Assembly (NCBI GenBank): GCA_035759925.1
Contig: DASTTY010000044.1
Location: 1-64,000 of the forward strand
Reading direction: 5' to 3'
Origin: RHKX01 sp035759925
GTDB taxonomy: Bacteria > Actinomycetota > Thermoleophilia > Solirubrobacterales > 70-9
Length of the DNA: 64,000 bases
Every line of letters starts with the position of its first letter. Position 1 is the first letter of the stretch. This document shows, piece after piece, positions 42,544-51,303 of the stretch. The notes under the pieces are model-generated. The model was not told where the DNA came from. It did not search any database and worked only from the letters and a program-made list of their open reading frames with translations. Made by a program: the position numbers and the translations under genes.

Positions 42544-42557
42544 CGAACATGTGTTCC
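42544..42557. promoter_or_regulatory. SOS box (LexA operator) upstream of lexA
   Basis: CGAACATGTGTTCC matches the Gram-positive/actinobacterial LexA operator CGAAC-N4-GTTCG at all but the last base. It directly follows the -10 element, giving classic autorepression of lexA. Confidence 0.88.
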
Positions 42558-42625
42558 CTGGTCGCGCCGCCGCCGGCGGCCCGACCGTAAACCGATCACC
42601 GTCTTCCAGGAGGGCGAAGCCGAAC

Positions 42626-43231
42626 ATGGATCTGAACCTGACCAAGCGCCAGAGCGAGATCTTCGACTTCATCAAGGGACATCTCGACAAGACCGGCTAC
42701 CCGCCGACCGTGCGCGAGATCGGCAGCGCCCTCGGGCTGCACTCACCGTCGACGGTCCACGCCCACCTCGCGAAGCTCGAGAGCTCCGGCGTCCTCCGCC
42801 GTGATCCGTCGAAGCCGCGCGCGATCGAGATCCTCGTCGAGCGGGCGAAGCGGGTGACTCGCCCGTCGATCCCGCTCGTCGGCCAGGTCGCGGCCGGCAC
42901 CCCGATCCTCGCCGAGGAGAACATCGAGGACCAGCTCGAGATCCCGGCCGTGATCGGCGCCGACGACGGCGACTACGCGCTCAAGGTCCGCGGTGACTCG
43001 ATGCAGGACGCCGGGATCCTCGGCGGCGACTTCGTCGTCGTCCATCCGGCCGACGACGCCGACAACGGCGAGATCGTCGTCGCGATGATCGAGGACGAGG
43101 CGACGGTGAAGCGCTTCTACCGTGACGGCGAGGCCGTTCGGCTCGAGCCCGCCAACGACGCCTACGAGCCGATCGTCGCCCCCGACGCTCAGGTGCTCGG
43201 CAAGGTGATCGGCGTCTTCCGGAAGGTCTGA
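42626..43231 (+). CDS. lexA: LexA repressor
   Basis: This 201-aa protein starts at ATG 42626 behind AGGAGGG. The N-terminal winged helix 'LTKRQSEIFDFIKGHLDKTGYPPTVREIGSALGLHSPSTVHAHLAKLE' binds SOS boxes. The autocleavage site is 'VAAGTP' (Ala90-Gly91), with catalytic Ser125 ('VRGDSMQDAGI') and Lys162 ('EATVKRFY'). RecA filaments trigger self-cleavage after DNA damage. An operator overlaps its own promoter. Confidence 0.97.
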   Translation: MDLNLTKRQSEIFDFIKGHLDKTGYPPTVREIGSALGLHSPSTVHAHLAKLESSGVLRRDPSKPRAIEILVERAKRVTRPSIPLVGQVAAGTPILAEENIEDQLEIPAVIGADDGDYALKVRGDSMQDAGILGGDFVVVHPADDADNGEIVVAMIEDEATVKRFYRDGEAVRLEPANDAYEPIVAPDAQVLGKVIGVFRKV

Positions 43232-43234
43232 CGC

Positions 43235-43450
43235 GTGATGCCGCCGCAGACATCGGCGCGACGTCGTCTCGGGCGGCAAGGCGACCGGCGCGGCGGGCGC
43301 CGTCCTGCGCCCACCTCGCGATCGCTGGAGGACGTCGTCGTCGGCGCCCTCGGCGAGCTCCGTGCCGCCGGCGTCGCCGGCTGCCCGGTCTGCGGCGAGC
43401 GGTCACTTCACGCCGACGGCTGCGTCACCTGCGGCTCCGAGCTGAGCTGA
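43235..43450 (+). CDS. Small zinc-ribbon protein downstream of lexA
   Basis: This short frame of 71 aa has a basic N-terminal half and a C-terminal zinc ribbon 'CPVCGERSLHADGCVTCGSEL' (CxxC-x9-CxxC). The coding start is uncertain (GTG/ATG next to the lexA stop). Co-transcription with lexA is likely. A nucleic-acid-binding or rubredoxin-like role is possible but unproven. Confidence 0.55.
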   Translation: MMPPQTSARRRLGRQGDRRGGRRPAPTSRSLEDVVVGALGELRAAGVAGCPVCGERSLHADGCVTCGSELS

Positions 43451-43475
43451 GCCGGGCCGGCCGCCCGCGCCGAGC

Positions 43476-43503
43476 TTGCGTGCCCGGCGCGTTCGCCTAA
43501 GAT
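43476..43503 (+). promoter_or_regulatory. Promoter of the RNase P RNA gene
   Basis: TTGCGT (43476-43481), a 16-bp spacer and TAAGAT (43498-43503) predict a start at about 43510, which is exactly the first base of the GCGGGTC arm that closes RNase P RNA helix P1. Confidence 0.65.
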
Positions 43504-43509
43504 CGCCCT

Positions 43510-43862
43510 GCGGGTCAACGCGATCGCGGGGGAGGTATCCCTCGAGGAAAGTCCGGACACCACAGGGCAAGGCGGTGGGTAACGCCCACCCGGGGAAACC
43601 CGCGGGAAAGTGCCACAGAAACACACGGCCGATGGCGCCCTCGGGCGCACAGGCAAAGGTGAAATGGTGCGGTAAGAGCGCACCGGCGTCGCGGCGACGC
43701 GGCGGCCGGGCAAACCCCGCCCGGTGCAAGGCCAAGCAGGACCGACGACCCGGCCCGGCGAGGTCCAGGTAGGCCGCAGGGCCGCGGCAAACGCGGCCCC
43801 TCCGGGCTCGTCCCGGAGAGATGGATGGTCGCGCCAGACAGGATCCGGCTTAGCGACCCGCT
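43510..43862 (+). ncRNA. rnpB: RNase P RNA, bacterial type A
   Basis: Universally conserved segments are present in order: GAGGAAAGTCCGGAC (about 43543-43557), ACAGAAA, GGTGAAATGGTGCGGTAAG(AGCGCACC) and the 3' AGACAGGATCCGGCTTA. The ends pair as P1, GCGGGTC with GACCCGC (43855-43861). The RNA is the catalytic subunit that matures tRNA 5' ends. Promoter and terminator flank it closely. Confidence 0.96.
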
Positions 43863-43865
43863 AAA

Positions 43866-43903
43866 GAGAGGGCCCCGGTCAGACCGGGGCCCTCTCCATT
43901 TTC
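43866..43903 (+). terminator. Intrinsic terminator of rnpB
   Basis: A perfect 14-bp stem (GAGAGGGCCCCGGT / ACCGGGGCCCTCTC) with loop CAG is followed by CATTTT. It is the clearest rho-independent terminator in the window and lies immediately after the RNA. Confidence 0.9.
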
Positions 43904-43921
43904 GCGGTGGTCTCTCCTCGG

Positions 43922-44488
43922 CTACGCGGCTGAGGGGAGGACCGAGGCGTCGATCTGATCCTGCGGGAGCCCGGCCGCGTTGGCGATGTAGCTCTGGAAC
44001 TCGTTCAGGGCGACCTCGCCGAGCGCCTCGAGGAGCTGCTCGTCGGTCCAGTCGGACTCGCGCGCCTCCTCGAGCAGGTGGTGCGGCGGGTGGCCCTCGG
44101 AGTCCATCGTCCCCTTCACGAAGGCGAGGATCGCGGCCTCCTTGGGATCGTTCGACGCGAACCCGCGGGCGAGCGAGATCTCGTCGAGGCCGAGGCCGCT
44201 GAGGCGGGCCGAGCGGGCGTGCTGGGCGACGCTGTAGCCATCGCCGCGCCGCTCGGCGACGGCGAGGCCGATCCGGATCGCCGTCTCCGGGGGGAGATCA
44301 CCTCCGCGCAGCTCCGAGCGCATTCGTGCGAACGCGCGCAGCGTCGCGGGGGAGCCGGCGAGCACGCCGACGAGCTTGGAGATGGCGCCGCCGGACGTGG
44401 CGATGCTCTTCAGGAGCCGCTCGCTGCCGGCCGGCGCGGTCAGCTCGTCGTGGATGTCGAAGCGGGCGTAATCGGTCTTGACGGTCAT
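43922..44488 (-). CDS. Carboxymuconolactone decarboxylase/AhpD-like protein lacking the CxxC
   Basis: This 188-aa protein has the all-helical CMD fold: 'LPPETAIRIGLAVAERRGDGYSVAQHARSARLSGL'. In AhpD-type enzymes the helix carries C-x2-C followed by His; here the positions read D and S (GDGYSVAQH), while Glu79 and His90 remain. It therefore cannot be a thiol-based alkylhydroperoxidase and may bind or convert another substrate. It is divergent from glnA, with a palindromic operator-like site (ACTTAC...GTAAGT) in the gap. A TATAGT -10-like element lies in the gap on its strand. Confidence 0.8.
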   Translation of the reverse strand: MTVKTDYARFDIHDELTAPAGSERLLKSIATSGGAISKLVGVLAGSPATLRAFARMRSELRGGDLPPETAIRIGLAVAERRGDGYSVAQHARSARLSGLGLDEISLARGFASNDPKEAAILAFVKGTMDSEGHPPHHLLEEARESDWTDEQLLEALGEVALNEFQSYIANAAGLPQDQIDASVLPSAA

Positions 44489-44563
44489 GGCGAACTCCAG
44501 GTCGTCTGCGGGCTCGACGCTTACCGGCTGTTCATCGAGCCTTTACTATACTTTTAGCCGGTT

Positions 44564-44580
44564 ACTTACCTTGCGTAAGT
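44564..44580. promoter_or_regulatory. Palindromic operator-like site upstream of the CMD-family gene
   Basis: ACTTAC-CTTGC-GTAAGT is a 17-bp dyad in an unusually AT-rich stretch about 80 bp from the minus-strand start. Similar TTAC/GTAA dyads are used by HxlR- and TetR-type regulators. No regulator gene is adjacent. Confidence 0.45.
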
Positions 44581-44735
44581 TATACCGTTGCCATCGGCAG
44601 CTTGCAAGGCTTCGATGCCCGGTTCAACGGAATCGAACCGCCGTTGGATCACCCCGCCGCGGGATCGATCATCGGTGGATCATCGAGATGACCGGTCATC
44701 TAGATTCCGGCGTCCCCGATGAAGGAGCCCTGCCG

Positions 44736-46103
44736 ATGAGCGGCCCAGACCCGACCGCGAGCAGCCCGCGCACCGCCGAAGACGTCATCGCCGAGGTGGA
44801 CGAGCGAAGCATCCGCTTCATCAGGCTCTGGTTCACCGACGTCCTCGGCCAGCTCAAGAGCTTCTCGATCAACTCCTCCGAGCTCGAGGACGCGTTCGCC
44901 GGCGGGAACGGCTTCGACGGCTCGTCGATCACCGGCTTCAACCCGGTCGAGGAGTCCGACATGCTCGCGGTGCCCGACCCGGCGACGTTCACGACGCTGC
45001 CGTGGAGCCCCGAGGAGCAGCCGACGGGGCGGATGTTCTGCGACATCCGGGTTCCCGGCGGCGAGCCATACGAGGGCGATCCGCGCTGGATCCTCCGCCG
45101 CGCCATCCAGCGCGCCGGCGAGATGGGCTTCGACGCCTTCAACGTCGGTCCCGAGCTCGAGTACTTCTACTTCCGCGACGCGAAGCCGGCCGACGGCATC
45201 CCCGAGGTGCTCGACGAGGGCGGCTACTTCGACCTGACGACCCTCGACGCCGGCTCCGGGGTCCGTCGCGAGACCGTGCTCGCGCTCGAGCAAATGGGGA
45301 TCCACGTCGAGTACACCCATCACGAGGTCGGGCCCTCCCAGCACGAGGTCGACATGCGTTACAAGGACGCGCTGGCGATGGCCGACGACTGCATGACCTA
45401 CCGGATGACGGTCAAGGAGTACGCGCTCAAGAACGGCTGGCACGCCACCTTCATGCCGAAGCCGCTCAACGGCGAGAACGGGAGCGGCATGCACGTCCAC
45501 CAGTCGCTGAGCCGCGACGGCGCCAACGCCTTCTACGACCCTGACGACCAGTACTACCTGTCGCAGACCGCCAAGCAGTTCATCGCCGGTCAGCTGAAGC
45601 ACGCCCGCGAGATCGCCTCGCTCTTCGCCCAGTGGGTCAACTCCTACAAGCGGCTCGTTCCCGGCTACGAGGCGCCCGTCTACCTCGCCTGGTCGCGACG
45701 CAACCGCTCGGCGCTGATCCGTGTCCCGCTCTACCACCCCGGGCAGGAGGCGGCCACCCGCGCCGAGCTGCGCTGCCCGGACCCGGCCTGCAACCCATAC
45801 CTGTGCTTTGCGGCGATGCTCCAGGCGGGGCTCGAGGGGATCGAGAAGGGCTACGAGCTGCCGGAGCCGATGGAGCAGAACCTCTACCACCTCTCGCCCG
45901 AGGAGCGGCACCGCCGCGGCATCGAGCAGCTCCCCGAGAACCTCGGCGAGGCGATCGAGGTCGCGGCCGAATCGGAGCTGGTTCTACGGATCCTCGGCGA
46001 GCACACCTTCAACCGGTTCATCGAGATCAAGCGGGCGGAGTGGGACGACTACCGGGTCCGGGTCACGCCCTGGGAGATCGCCCAGTTCCTGCCGGTCCTC
46101 TGA
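44736..46103 (+). CDS. glnA: Glutamine synthetase type I
   Basis: This 455-aa protein starts at ATG 44736 with AAGGAG upstream. GSI signatures are present: 'GFDGSSITGF', 'NVGPELEYF', 'HHEVGPSQHEVDMRY', 'NGSGMHVHQSL', 'NRSALIRVP' and the ATP-site 'KPLNGENGSG'. It joins ammonia to glutamate with ATP in a dodecamer. The length and absence of the extra insertion suggest the shorter alpha-like class. A Tyr is present in 'NLYHLSPEE', the adenylylation region, so covalent control cannot be excluded. Confidence 0.95.
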   Translation: MSGPDPTASSPRTAEDVIAEVDERSIRFIRLWFTDVLGQLKSFSINSSELEDAFAGGNGFDGSSITGFNPVEESDMLAVPDPATFTTLPWSPEEQPTGRMFCDIRVPGGEPYEGDPRWILRRAIQRAGEMGFDAFNVGPELEYFYFRDAKPADGIPEVLDEGGYFDLTTLDAGSGVRRETVLALEQMGIHVEYTHHEVGPSQHEVDMRYKDALAMADDCMTYRMTVKEYALKNGWHATFMPKPLNGENGSGMHVHQSLSRDGANAFYDPDDQYYLSQTAKQFIAGQLKHAREIASLFAQWVNSYKRLVPGYEAPVYLAWSRRNRSALIRVPLYHPGQEAATRAELRCPDPACNPYLCFAAMLQAGLEGIEKGYELPEPMEQNLYHLSPEERHRRGIEQLPENLGEAIEVAAESELVLRILGEHTFNRFIEIKRAEWDDYRVRVTPWEIAQFLPVL

Positions 46104-46184
46104 TCCCGGCCCCCGCCGGGCGCGGCCGTCCAGCCTGAGCGCCTGCGCCTCAACCCGCCCCCGGGTTCTGCCGACCTCAAACAG

Positions 46185-47513
46185 GTGTCGGTTCCCGTCC
46201 ACCGCGGCCGTTTCGGCGCCGCCCAGGCCGAGCGCCTGCTCTGGCGGGCCGGCTTCGGCCCGGCTCCGGGCCAGGCAGCGCGGCTGAGCCGCAAGGGCCT
46301 CCGGCACGCCGTCCGGTCGCTGACGCGGCCGCGGGGCAAGGCGAAGCTGCGCGGTCCGGCCCCGCACGACGACGACGGCCTGCCGCTCGCCCCGGGCGAT
46401 GCCTGGGGACACGACCTGCTCTGGTGGCTCGATCGGATGGTCCGCTCCGACCAGCCGCTGGTCGAGCGGATGACGCTCGTCTGGCACGACTGGTTCGCGA
46501 CCGCGGACGTCGGTCAGACGACCCTGAACCTGAAGCAGAACGAGCTCTTCCGCAAGCGCGGTCTCGGCTCGTTCGAGGAGCTGCTGCTGGCGGTGACGGT
46601 CGATCCGGCGATGCTCGTCTGGCTGTCCGGGAACGAGAACGAGCGCGGCGCGCCGAACGAGAACTACGGTCGCGAGCTGATGGAGCTGTTCACGCTCGGG
46701 GCCGACAACGGCTACAGCGAGGACGACGTCCGCGAGCAGGCGCGGGCGCTCACCGGGTGGACCAACGACTGGGACGAGAGCCGCGGGATGGTCAACTTCC
46801 GGTTCGAGCGCGATCGTCACGACTACGGGCGGAAGTCGATCTTCGGCAAGGCGGGGAACTTCGACTGGCGCGACTCGTGCCGGCTCTGCATCGATCACCC
46901 CGCCCACGCGCGGTTCTTCGTCACGCGGCTCTGGTCCTATTTCGTGCCGACGCCGCCGCCGAAGCGGACGCTCCGCGCCCTCGAGAAGCAGTACCGGCGG
47001 GACCGCAACATCCGCCGCATCGTCGAGGCGATCCTCATGCATCCCGCCCTCTACGAGGGCCCGCGGATGGTGAAGCCGCCGATCGTCCAGATCGCCGGCA
47101 TGCTGCGCGCGCGGCGGCGCGGCATCGACACCGACTCGTGGACCTGGATCGCCGACGAGGCCGGGCAGCGGCTGTTCCAGCCGCCGAATGTGGCGGGCTG
47201 GGACGAGCAGCGCTGGCTCGACACCGCGCGGATCGGCGGGCGCTGGACCGCGGCAGCGCAGAACACCCGTGCCGCCGAGATCGACCCCGACGGCTATGAC
47301 CCGAATGAGACGGCGGCCGCGGCGGTCCGCAAGGCGCTCCGGTTCTGGGGCGACCCGAACCTCTCGTCGCAGACGCGCGGCGAGTTGCAGCGATTCGCCG
47401 CCCGGGTGGAGAACGTCGCAACCGACGACTGGCAGCAGGCGTCCTACCGGGGTCTGCGCCAGAACGCGCTGCGGATCCTGATCGCCGTCAGCCCCGAGTT
47501 CCAGACCTCATGA
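46185..47513 (+). CDS. DUF1800 domain protein
   Basis: This 442-aa protein starts with GTG. It has the DUF1800 core: 'AERLLWRAGFGP', 'ERMTLVWHDWFAT', 'MLVWLSGNENERGAPNENYGRELMELFTLGADNGYSEDDVREQARALTGW' and 'FVTRLWSYFV'. DUF1800 proteins are widely paired with DUF1501 proteins and thought to be envelope-associated, but their activity is unknown. The ATGA overlap with the DUF1501 gene indicates one functional unit. Confidence 0.92.
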   Translation: MSVPVHRGRFGAAQAERLLWRAGFGPAPGQAARLSRKGLRHAVRSLTRPRGKAKLRGPAPHDDDGLPLAPGDAWGHDLLWWLDRMVRSDQPLVERMTLVWHDWFATADVGQTTLNLKQNELFRKRGLGSFEELLLAVTVDPAMLVWLSGNENERGAPNENYGRELMELFTLGADNGYSEDDVREQARALTGWTNDWDESRGMVNFRFERDRHDYGRKSIFGKAGNFDWRDSCRLCIDHPAHARFFVTRLWSYFVPTPPPKRTLRALEKQYRRDRNIRRIVEAILMHPALYEGPRMVKPPIVQIAGMLRARRRGIDTDSWTWIADEAGQRLFQPPNVAGWDEQRWLDTARIGGRWTAAAQNTRAAEIDPDGYDPNETAAAAVRKALRFWGDPNLSSQTRGELQRFAARVENVATDDWQQASYRGLRQNALRILIAVSPEFQTS

Positions 47514-48895
47514 GCGCGGCCGGACACCGCTGCGGCTGCCGCGAGTTCACCCGCGCCGAGCTCGCCCGGCGCTCGTTCGCCGAGGCCGGGCGCGGGCTGC
47601 CGGCGATCGAGCCGGGGATGCCGGCCCCGGCCGGAACCGGGATGACCCGCCGTTCGCTGCTGCTCCGCGGCGGCGCGCTGGCGCTGAGCGTCTACGGGGC
47701 GAGCATGTTGAAGCCGCAGGCGTTCGTCGAGGGGATCGCCCGCGCGGCCGGCACGCAGGGCAAGGTCCTCGTCTCCGTCTTCCTCGAGGGCGGCATCGAT
47801 GCGCTCTCGGTCCTCGCCCCGGTCAACGACGACACATACCGGCGGCTGCGGCCGCAGCTCCGGCTCGCCCCCGGCGCCGGCCCGGCCTGGACCGAGGACA
47901 CCCGCCTGCAGTGGCATCCGTCGGCGACGCCGCTCCATCAGCTTCACGGCGAGGGGAAGGTCACCGTCTTCCCCGGCATCGGCTACACGAACGCCGATCA
48001 GTCCCACTTCACGTCCCGCCACTACTGGGAGGTCGGCGAGCTCAGCACGCGGGCCGACACCGGATGGCTCGGCCGGCTCCTCGACGTCGTCGGCGACGAC
48101 GAGAACCCCCTGCAGGGACTGTCGCTCGACGGCTCGCTCGCCCCGAGCCTCGCGACCGCCCGGGTGCCCGTCGCGGCGACCTGGGGAGCGAGCTACGACC
48201 TTTGGGCGCCGGGTGTCTGGGGCGAAGTCGAGGATCTGATGTTCGAGAGCTTCGCGCGGATGGGAGTGGCGGCCGAGCGATCACGGGACGACGGGCTGAG
48301 CGGCGCCGGCCGAGTCGTCCGACAGGCCGGGGCCCTGCGGACGCAGTTGAAGGCTTTCTCGGGCGAGATCGCCTCGCCGGTCGCCTACCCCGACTCCGAG
48401 CATTTCTCCGAGAGCCTCGCCGGCCTTGCGGCGATGCTCGGCGCCGGGTTGCCGATCAGGGTCGCGTCGGTCGGCGCGCCGGGCAGCTACGACACCCACG
48501 ACGAGCAGGCCGGCTCGTTCGGCGCCGACCTCGCACAGACCTGCAAGGGGCTGCTGGCCTTCCAGCGCGACCTCGAGGCCCGCGGCCTCGACGACCGGGT
48601 GCTGACGCTCGTCTGGTCGGAGTTCGGTCGGCGACCGGAGGAGAACGGCGACGGGAGCTCCGCCGGGACCGATCACGGCGCCGGCGGCAACGCCTTCCTG
48701 ATCGGCACCGCCGCGAAGGGCCGGATGGTCGGCGAGTGGCCCGGCCTGAAGTCGCTCGACGAGGACGACAACCTGCGCTCGACCTCGGACTTCCGCTCCG
48801 TCTACTGCTCGCTGCTCGAGCAGTGGTTCGGCGTCGATGCCGCCGCCGTCGTCCCCGGCGCGTCCGGCTTCAACAGGCCGGTGCTGGTCGGATGA
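47510..48895 (+). CDS. DUF1501 family Tat-exported protein
   Basis: This 461-aa protein has a Cys/His-rich start ('HRCGCREFTRAEL'), then an internal Tat-like signal 'MTRRSLLLRGGALALSVYGA' (about residues 45-64), which implies export of a folded, perhaps metal-bound, protein. The DUF1501 domain follows: 'VLVSVFLEGGIDALSVLAPVNDDTY', 'SHFTSRHYWEVG' and 'DDRVLTLVWSEFGRRPEENG' with 'TDHGAGGNAFLIG', resembling the sulfatase/alkaline phosphatase fold. It is coupled on both sides by ATGA overlaps. Confidence 0.92.
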   Translation: MSAAGHRCGCREFTRAELARRSFAEAGRGLPAIEPGMPAPAGTGMTRRSLLLRGGALALSVYGASMLKPQAFVEGIARAAGTQGKVLVSVFLEGGIDALSVLAPVNDDTYRRLRPQLRLAPGAGPAWTEDTRLQWHPSATPLHQLHGEGKVTVFPGIGYTNADQSHFTSRHYWEVGELSTRADTGWLGRLLDVVGDDENPLQGLSLDGSLAPSLATARVPVAATWGASYDLWAPGVWGEVEDLMFESFARMGVAAERSRDDGLSGAGRVVRQAGALRTQLKAFSGEIASPVAYPDSEHFSESLAGLAAMLGAGLPIRVASVGAPGSYDTHDEQAGSFGADLAQTCKGLLAFQRDLEARGLDDRVLTLVWSEFGRRPEENGDGSSAGTDHGAGGNAFLIGTAAKGRMVGEWPGLKSLDEDDNLRSTSDFRSVYCSLLEQWFGVDAAAVVPGASGFNRPVLVG

Positions 48896-49287
48896 GCCGC
48901 CGGGTCGCGATCGCGGCTTGCCTGCTCGCCCTGGCGGCGCCCGCCGCGGCCGGCGCCGCTCCGGCCGCCGAGACGGCGCCGGCCCGGCTGCTCGTCACCG
49001 GCCGGGAGTACAGCCTCACCCTGTCGCGACCGAAGCTCCCCGCCGGGAAGGCGATCGTCCAGCTCTACAACTACGGCGAGGACACGCACGATCTGAACCT
49101 GCAGCGGAACGGCTCGGACCGCATCTACGAGATCGGCGACGTCGAGCCCGGACAGACCGGAGCGGTCGAGCTCCGCCTTCGGCGCCGCTCCTCGTATCGC
49201 CTCTGGTGCGCGATCGACCCACACGCGTCGCTCGGCATGGTCGCGACGCTGCAGACGAAGGCGAAGCGCCCGCGGCGCCATCGCTGA
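48892..49287 (+). CDS. Small secreted cupredoxin-like (type 1 copper) protein
   Basis: This 131-aa protein has a signal peptide (residues 1-22) and a beta-sandwich domain of about 100 residues. Four candidate copper ligands are in plastocyanin order: His66 ('EDTHDLNL'), Cys106, His111 and Met116 ('LWCAIDPHASLGM'). The C-x4-H-x4-M spacing resembles plastocyanin-type sites. The C-terminus is basic. The ATG overlaps the DUF1501 stop, so the copper protein belongs to the same module and may be its electron carrier or copper donor. Confidence 0.82.
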   Translation: MSRRVAIAACLLALAAPAAAGAAPAAETAPARLLVTGREYSLTLSRPKLPAGKAIVQLYNYGEDTHDLNLQRNGSDRIYEIGDVEPGQTGAVELRLRRRSSYRLWCAIDPHASLGMVATLQTKAKRPRRHR

Positions 49288-49296
49288 GGCCGCGGT

Positions 49297-51294
49297 CTAC
49301 CCCAGCAGCGCCTCGAGCTCGGCCGTCGACGCGACCGGGGCCTTGCAGGCGAAGCCCTCGCAGACGTAGGCGAGGGCATCCGAGTCCGCCGGCCGGCCGG
49401 CGAGTAGCTCCGGGACATGCTCGCCCTCGGTCCCGCCGGCGAGGACCGCGTGGGGCCGGTAGCGGGAGCGGACGACGGCGGCGAGCGGAGCGAGCGCGGT
49501 GCGGTCGCCGGCCGGGGCGACGAGCGCGACCTCGCGGGTGGGGGAGACGTAGAGGTCGACCGCGGCGAGCAGGTAGGCGAGACCCTGCGGGTGCCGGCGA
49601 GCGGGCTCGGCGAGCAGCAGCAGGACGCCGCGGGCGCGCTCCGCCCACTCCGCCTCACCGGTCAGCGCCGCGAGCCGGAGCAATCCCCGCGCCGCAGCGG
49701 AGTTGCCCGACGGCGTCGGGTGGTCGTCGAGGTCCTTGCGACGGACGATCAGCTCTTCGTGGTCGTCGGAGGTCGTGAAGAAGCCGCCGTTCTCCTCGTC
49801 CGCGAACCGCTCGACCATCGTGGCTGCGATCTCGCGGGCGGCTTCGAACCAGCGTGCCTCGAACGTCGACTCGTACAGGGTCAGGAGCGCTTCGAGCAGA
49901 TAGGCGTGGTCCTCGAGGTAGGCGTTGAGGTGAGCGTGACCGTCGTTGTAGGCGCGAAGCAGGCGGCCGTCGGCGTCGCGCATCTCGCCGAGGACGAACT
50001 CCATGCAGCGACACGCCGCATCGACGTAGCGCGGCTCACCGATCGCGGCGCCGATCTCGGCCAGCGAGCCCGCCATCAGGGCGTTCCAGGAGCAGATCCG
50101 CTTGTCGTCGAGACCGGGGCGGACCCGCTTCTCACGGGCGGCGAGCAGCGCCGCAGCGCCCGCCTCGAGGCCGGCCGGGGCCGGAGCGTTGAGGCCGAGC
50201 GGCAGATGGAGGACGCTGCGGCCCTCGAGCGGACCGCGCTCGCCGATCCCGAAGTGGGTCAGAAGCTCCGGCTCGAGGTGCTCGAGGCCGGCGTCCTCGA
50301 GGGCGGTTCGCGCCTCCGCCGGAGTCCAGGTGTAATAGAGGCCTTCGACGCCCTCGGAGTCAGCGTCGAGAGCCGAGTAGAAGCCGCCCTCGGGCGCCAG
50401 CATCTCGCGCAACGCCCAATCGCAGATCGCGGCGGCGACGTCCCGGTAGCGCTCGTGCCCGAGCTCGAGGTGGGCGCGGAGGTAGGTGCGGGCGAGAAGC
50501 GCGTTGTCGTAGAGCATCTTCTCGAAGTGGGGGACGATCCAGCCGGCGTCGACCGAGTAGCGGGCGAAGCCACCGCCGAGCTGGTCGTGGATGCCGCCGG
50601 CCGCCATCCGGTCCAGCGTCAGCTCGACGGGCTCGTGCTCGCGGCGGGCGAGGAGGAGGTCGAGGGCGCTCGCCGGCGGGAACTTCGGTGCCGTCCCGAA
50701 GCCGCCGTTGACCGGATCGACCGCGGCGAGCAGGGCCGGGATCGCGTCGTCGAGGATCTCGGGGCCGATCTCGTCGGCGCTCGCCGCCATCCGCCCGATC
50801 GCGCCGAGCTGGTCGCGGGTACGCGGTGCGGCGGCACCGATCTGATCGCGCTGGCTCGTCCAGGCGTCGACGACGGCCTCCATGACGCTGCGGAAGCTCG
50901 GCATCCCGCCGCGGGAATCGGGGGGGAAGTAGGTCCCGCAGTGGAACGGGACGCCGTCGGGGTCGCAGAACGCGGTCAGCGGCCAGCCGCCGCCCCCGGT
51001 CATCCCCTGCAATGCCTCCATGTAGATCGCGTCGACGTCCGGGCGCTCTTCGCGATCGACCTTGACCGGCACGAAGTTCGCGTTCATGTAGGCCGCCGTC
51101 TCCGGATCGGTGAACGACTCGCGCTCCATCACGTGGCACCAGTGACAGGCTGAATAGCCGATCGAGAGCAGGATCGGCACGTCGCGCTGATGCGCGAGGC
51201 GGGTCGCCTCCTCGCCCCAGGGGAGCCAGTCGACGGGATTGTCCTTGTGCTGGAGGAGGTAGGGGGAGGTCTCGCCGGCGAGTCGGTTGGCCAC
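49297..51294 (-). CDS. Thioredoxin-domain YyaL-type protein (DUF255)
   Basis: This 665-aa protein has an N-terminal thioredoxin-like domain 'SPYLLQHKDNPVDWLPWGEEA' with CxxC in 'SIGYSACHWCHVMERESF' (about residues 44-61). A six-hairpin alpha/alpha glycosidase-like barrel follows ('HFEKMLYDNALLARTYL', 'LDADSEGVEGLYYTW', 'WNALMAGSLAEIG'). The family (YyaL/spermatogenesis-associated protein 20) is of unclear biochemical role. It converges with the cupredoxin gene. Confidence 0.92.
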   Translation of the reverse strand: MANRLAGETSPYLLQHKDNPVDWLPWGEEATRLAHQRDVPILLSIGYSACHWCHVMERESFTDPETAAYMNANFVPVKVDREERPDVDAIYMEALQGMTGGGGWPLTAFCDPDGVPFHCGTYFPPDSRGGMPSFRSVMEAVVDAWTSQRDQIGAAAPRTRDQLGAIGRMAASADEIGPEILDDAIPALLAAVDPVNGGFGTAPKFPPASALDLLLARREHEPVELTLDRMAAGGIHDQLGGGFARYSVDAGWIVPHFEKMLYDNALLARTYLRAHLELGHERYRDVAAAICDWALREMLAPEGGFYSALDADSEGVEGLYYTWTPAEARTALEDAGLEHLEPELLTHFGIGERGPLEGRSVLHLPLGLNAPAPAGLEAGAAALLAAREKRVRPGLDDKRICSWNALMAGSLAEIGAAIGEPRYVDAACRCMEFVLGEMRDADGRLLRAYNDGHAHLNAYLEDHAYLLEALLTLYESTFEARWFEAAREIAATMVERFADEENGGFFTTSDDHEELIVRRKDLDDHPTPSGNSAAARGLLRLAALTGEAEWAERARGVLLLLAEPARRHPQGLAYLLAAVDLYVSPTREVALVAPAGDRTALAPLAAVVRSRYRPHAVLAGGTEGEHVPELLAGRPADSDALAYVCEGFACKAPVASTAELEALLG

Positions 51295-51303
51295 CGTTGA
51301 TGC

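Noticed and set aside
43408..43790. Several open frames on both strands over the RNase P RNA region
   Set aside because: The conserved RNase P RNA segments, P1 pairing, promoter and terminator explain the sequence fully.
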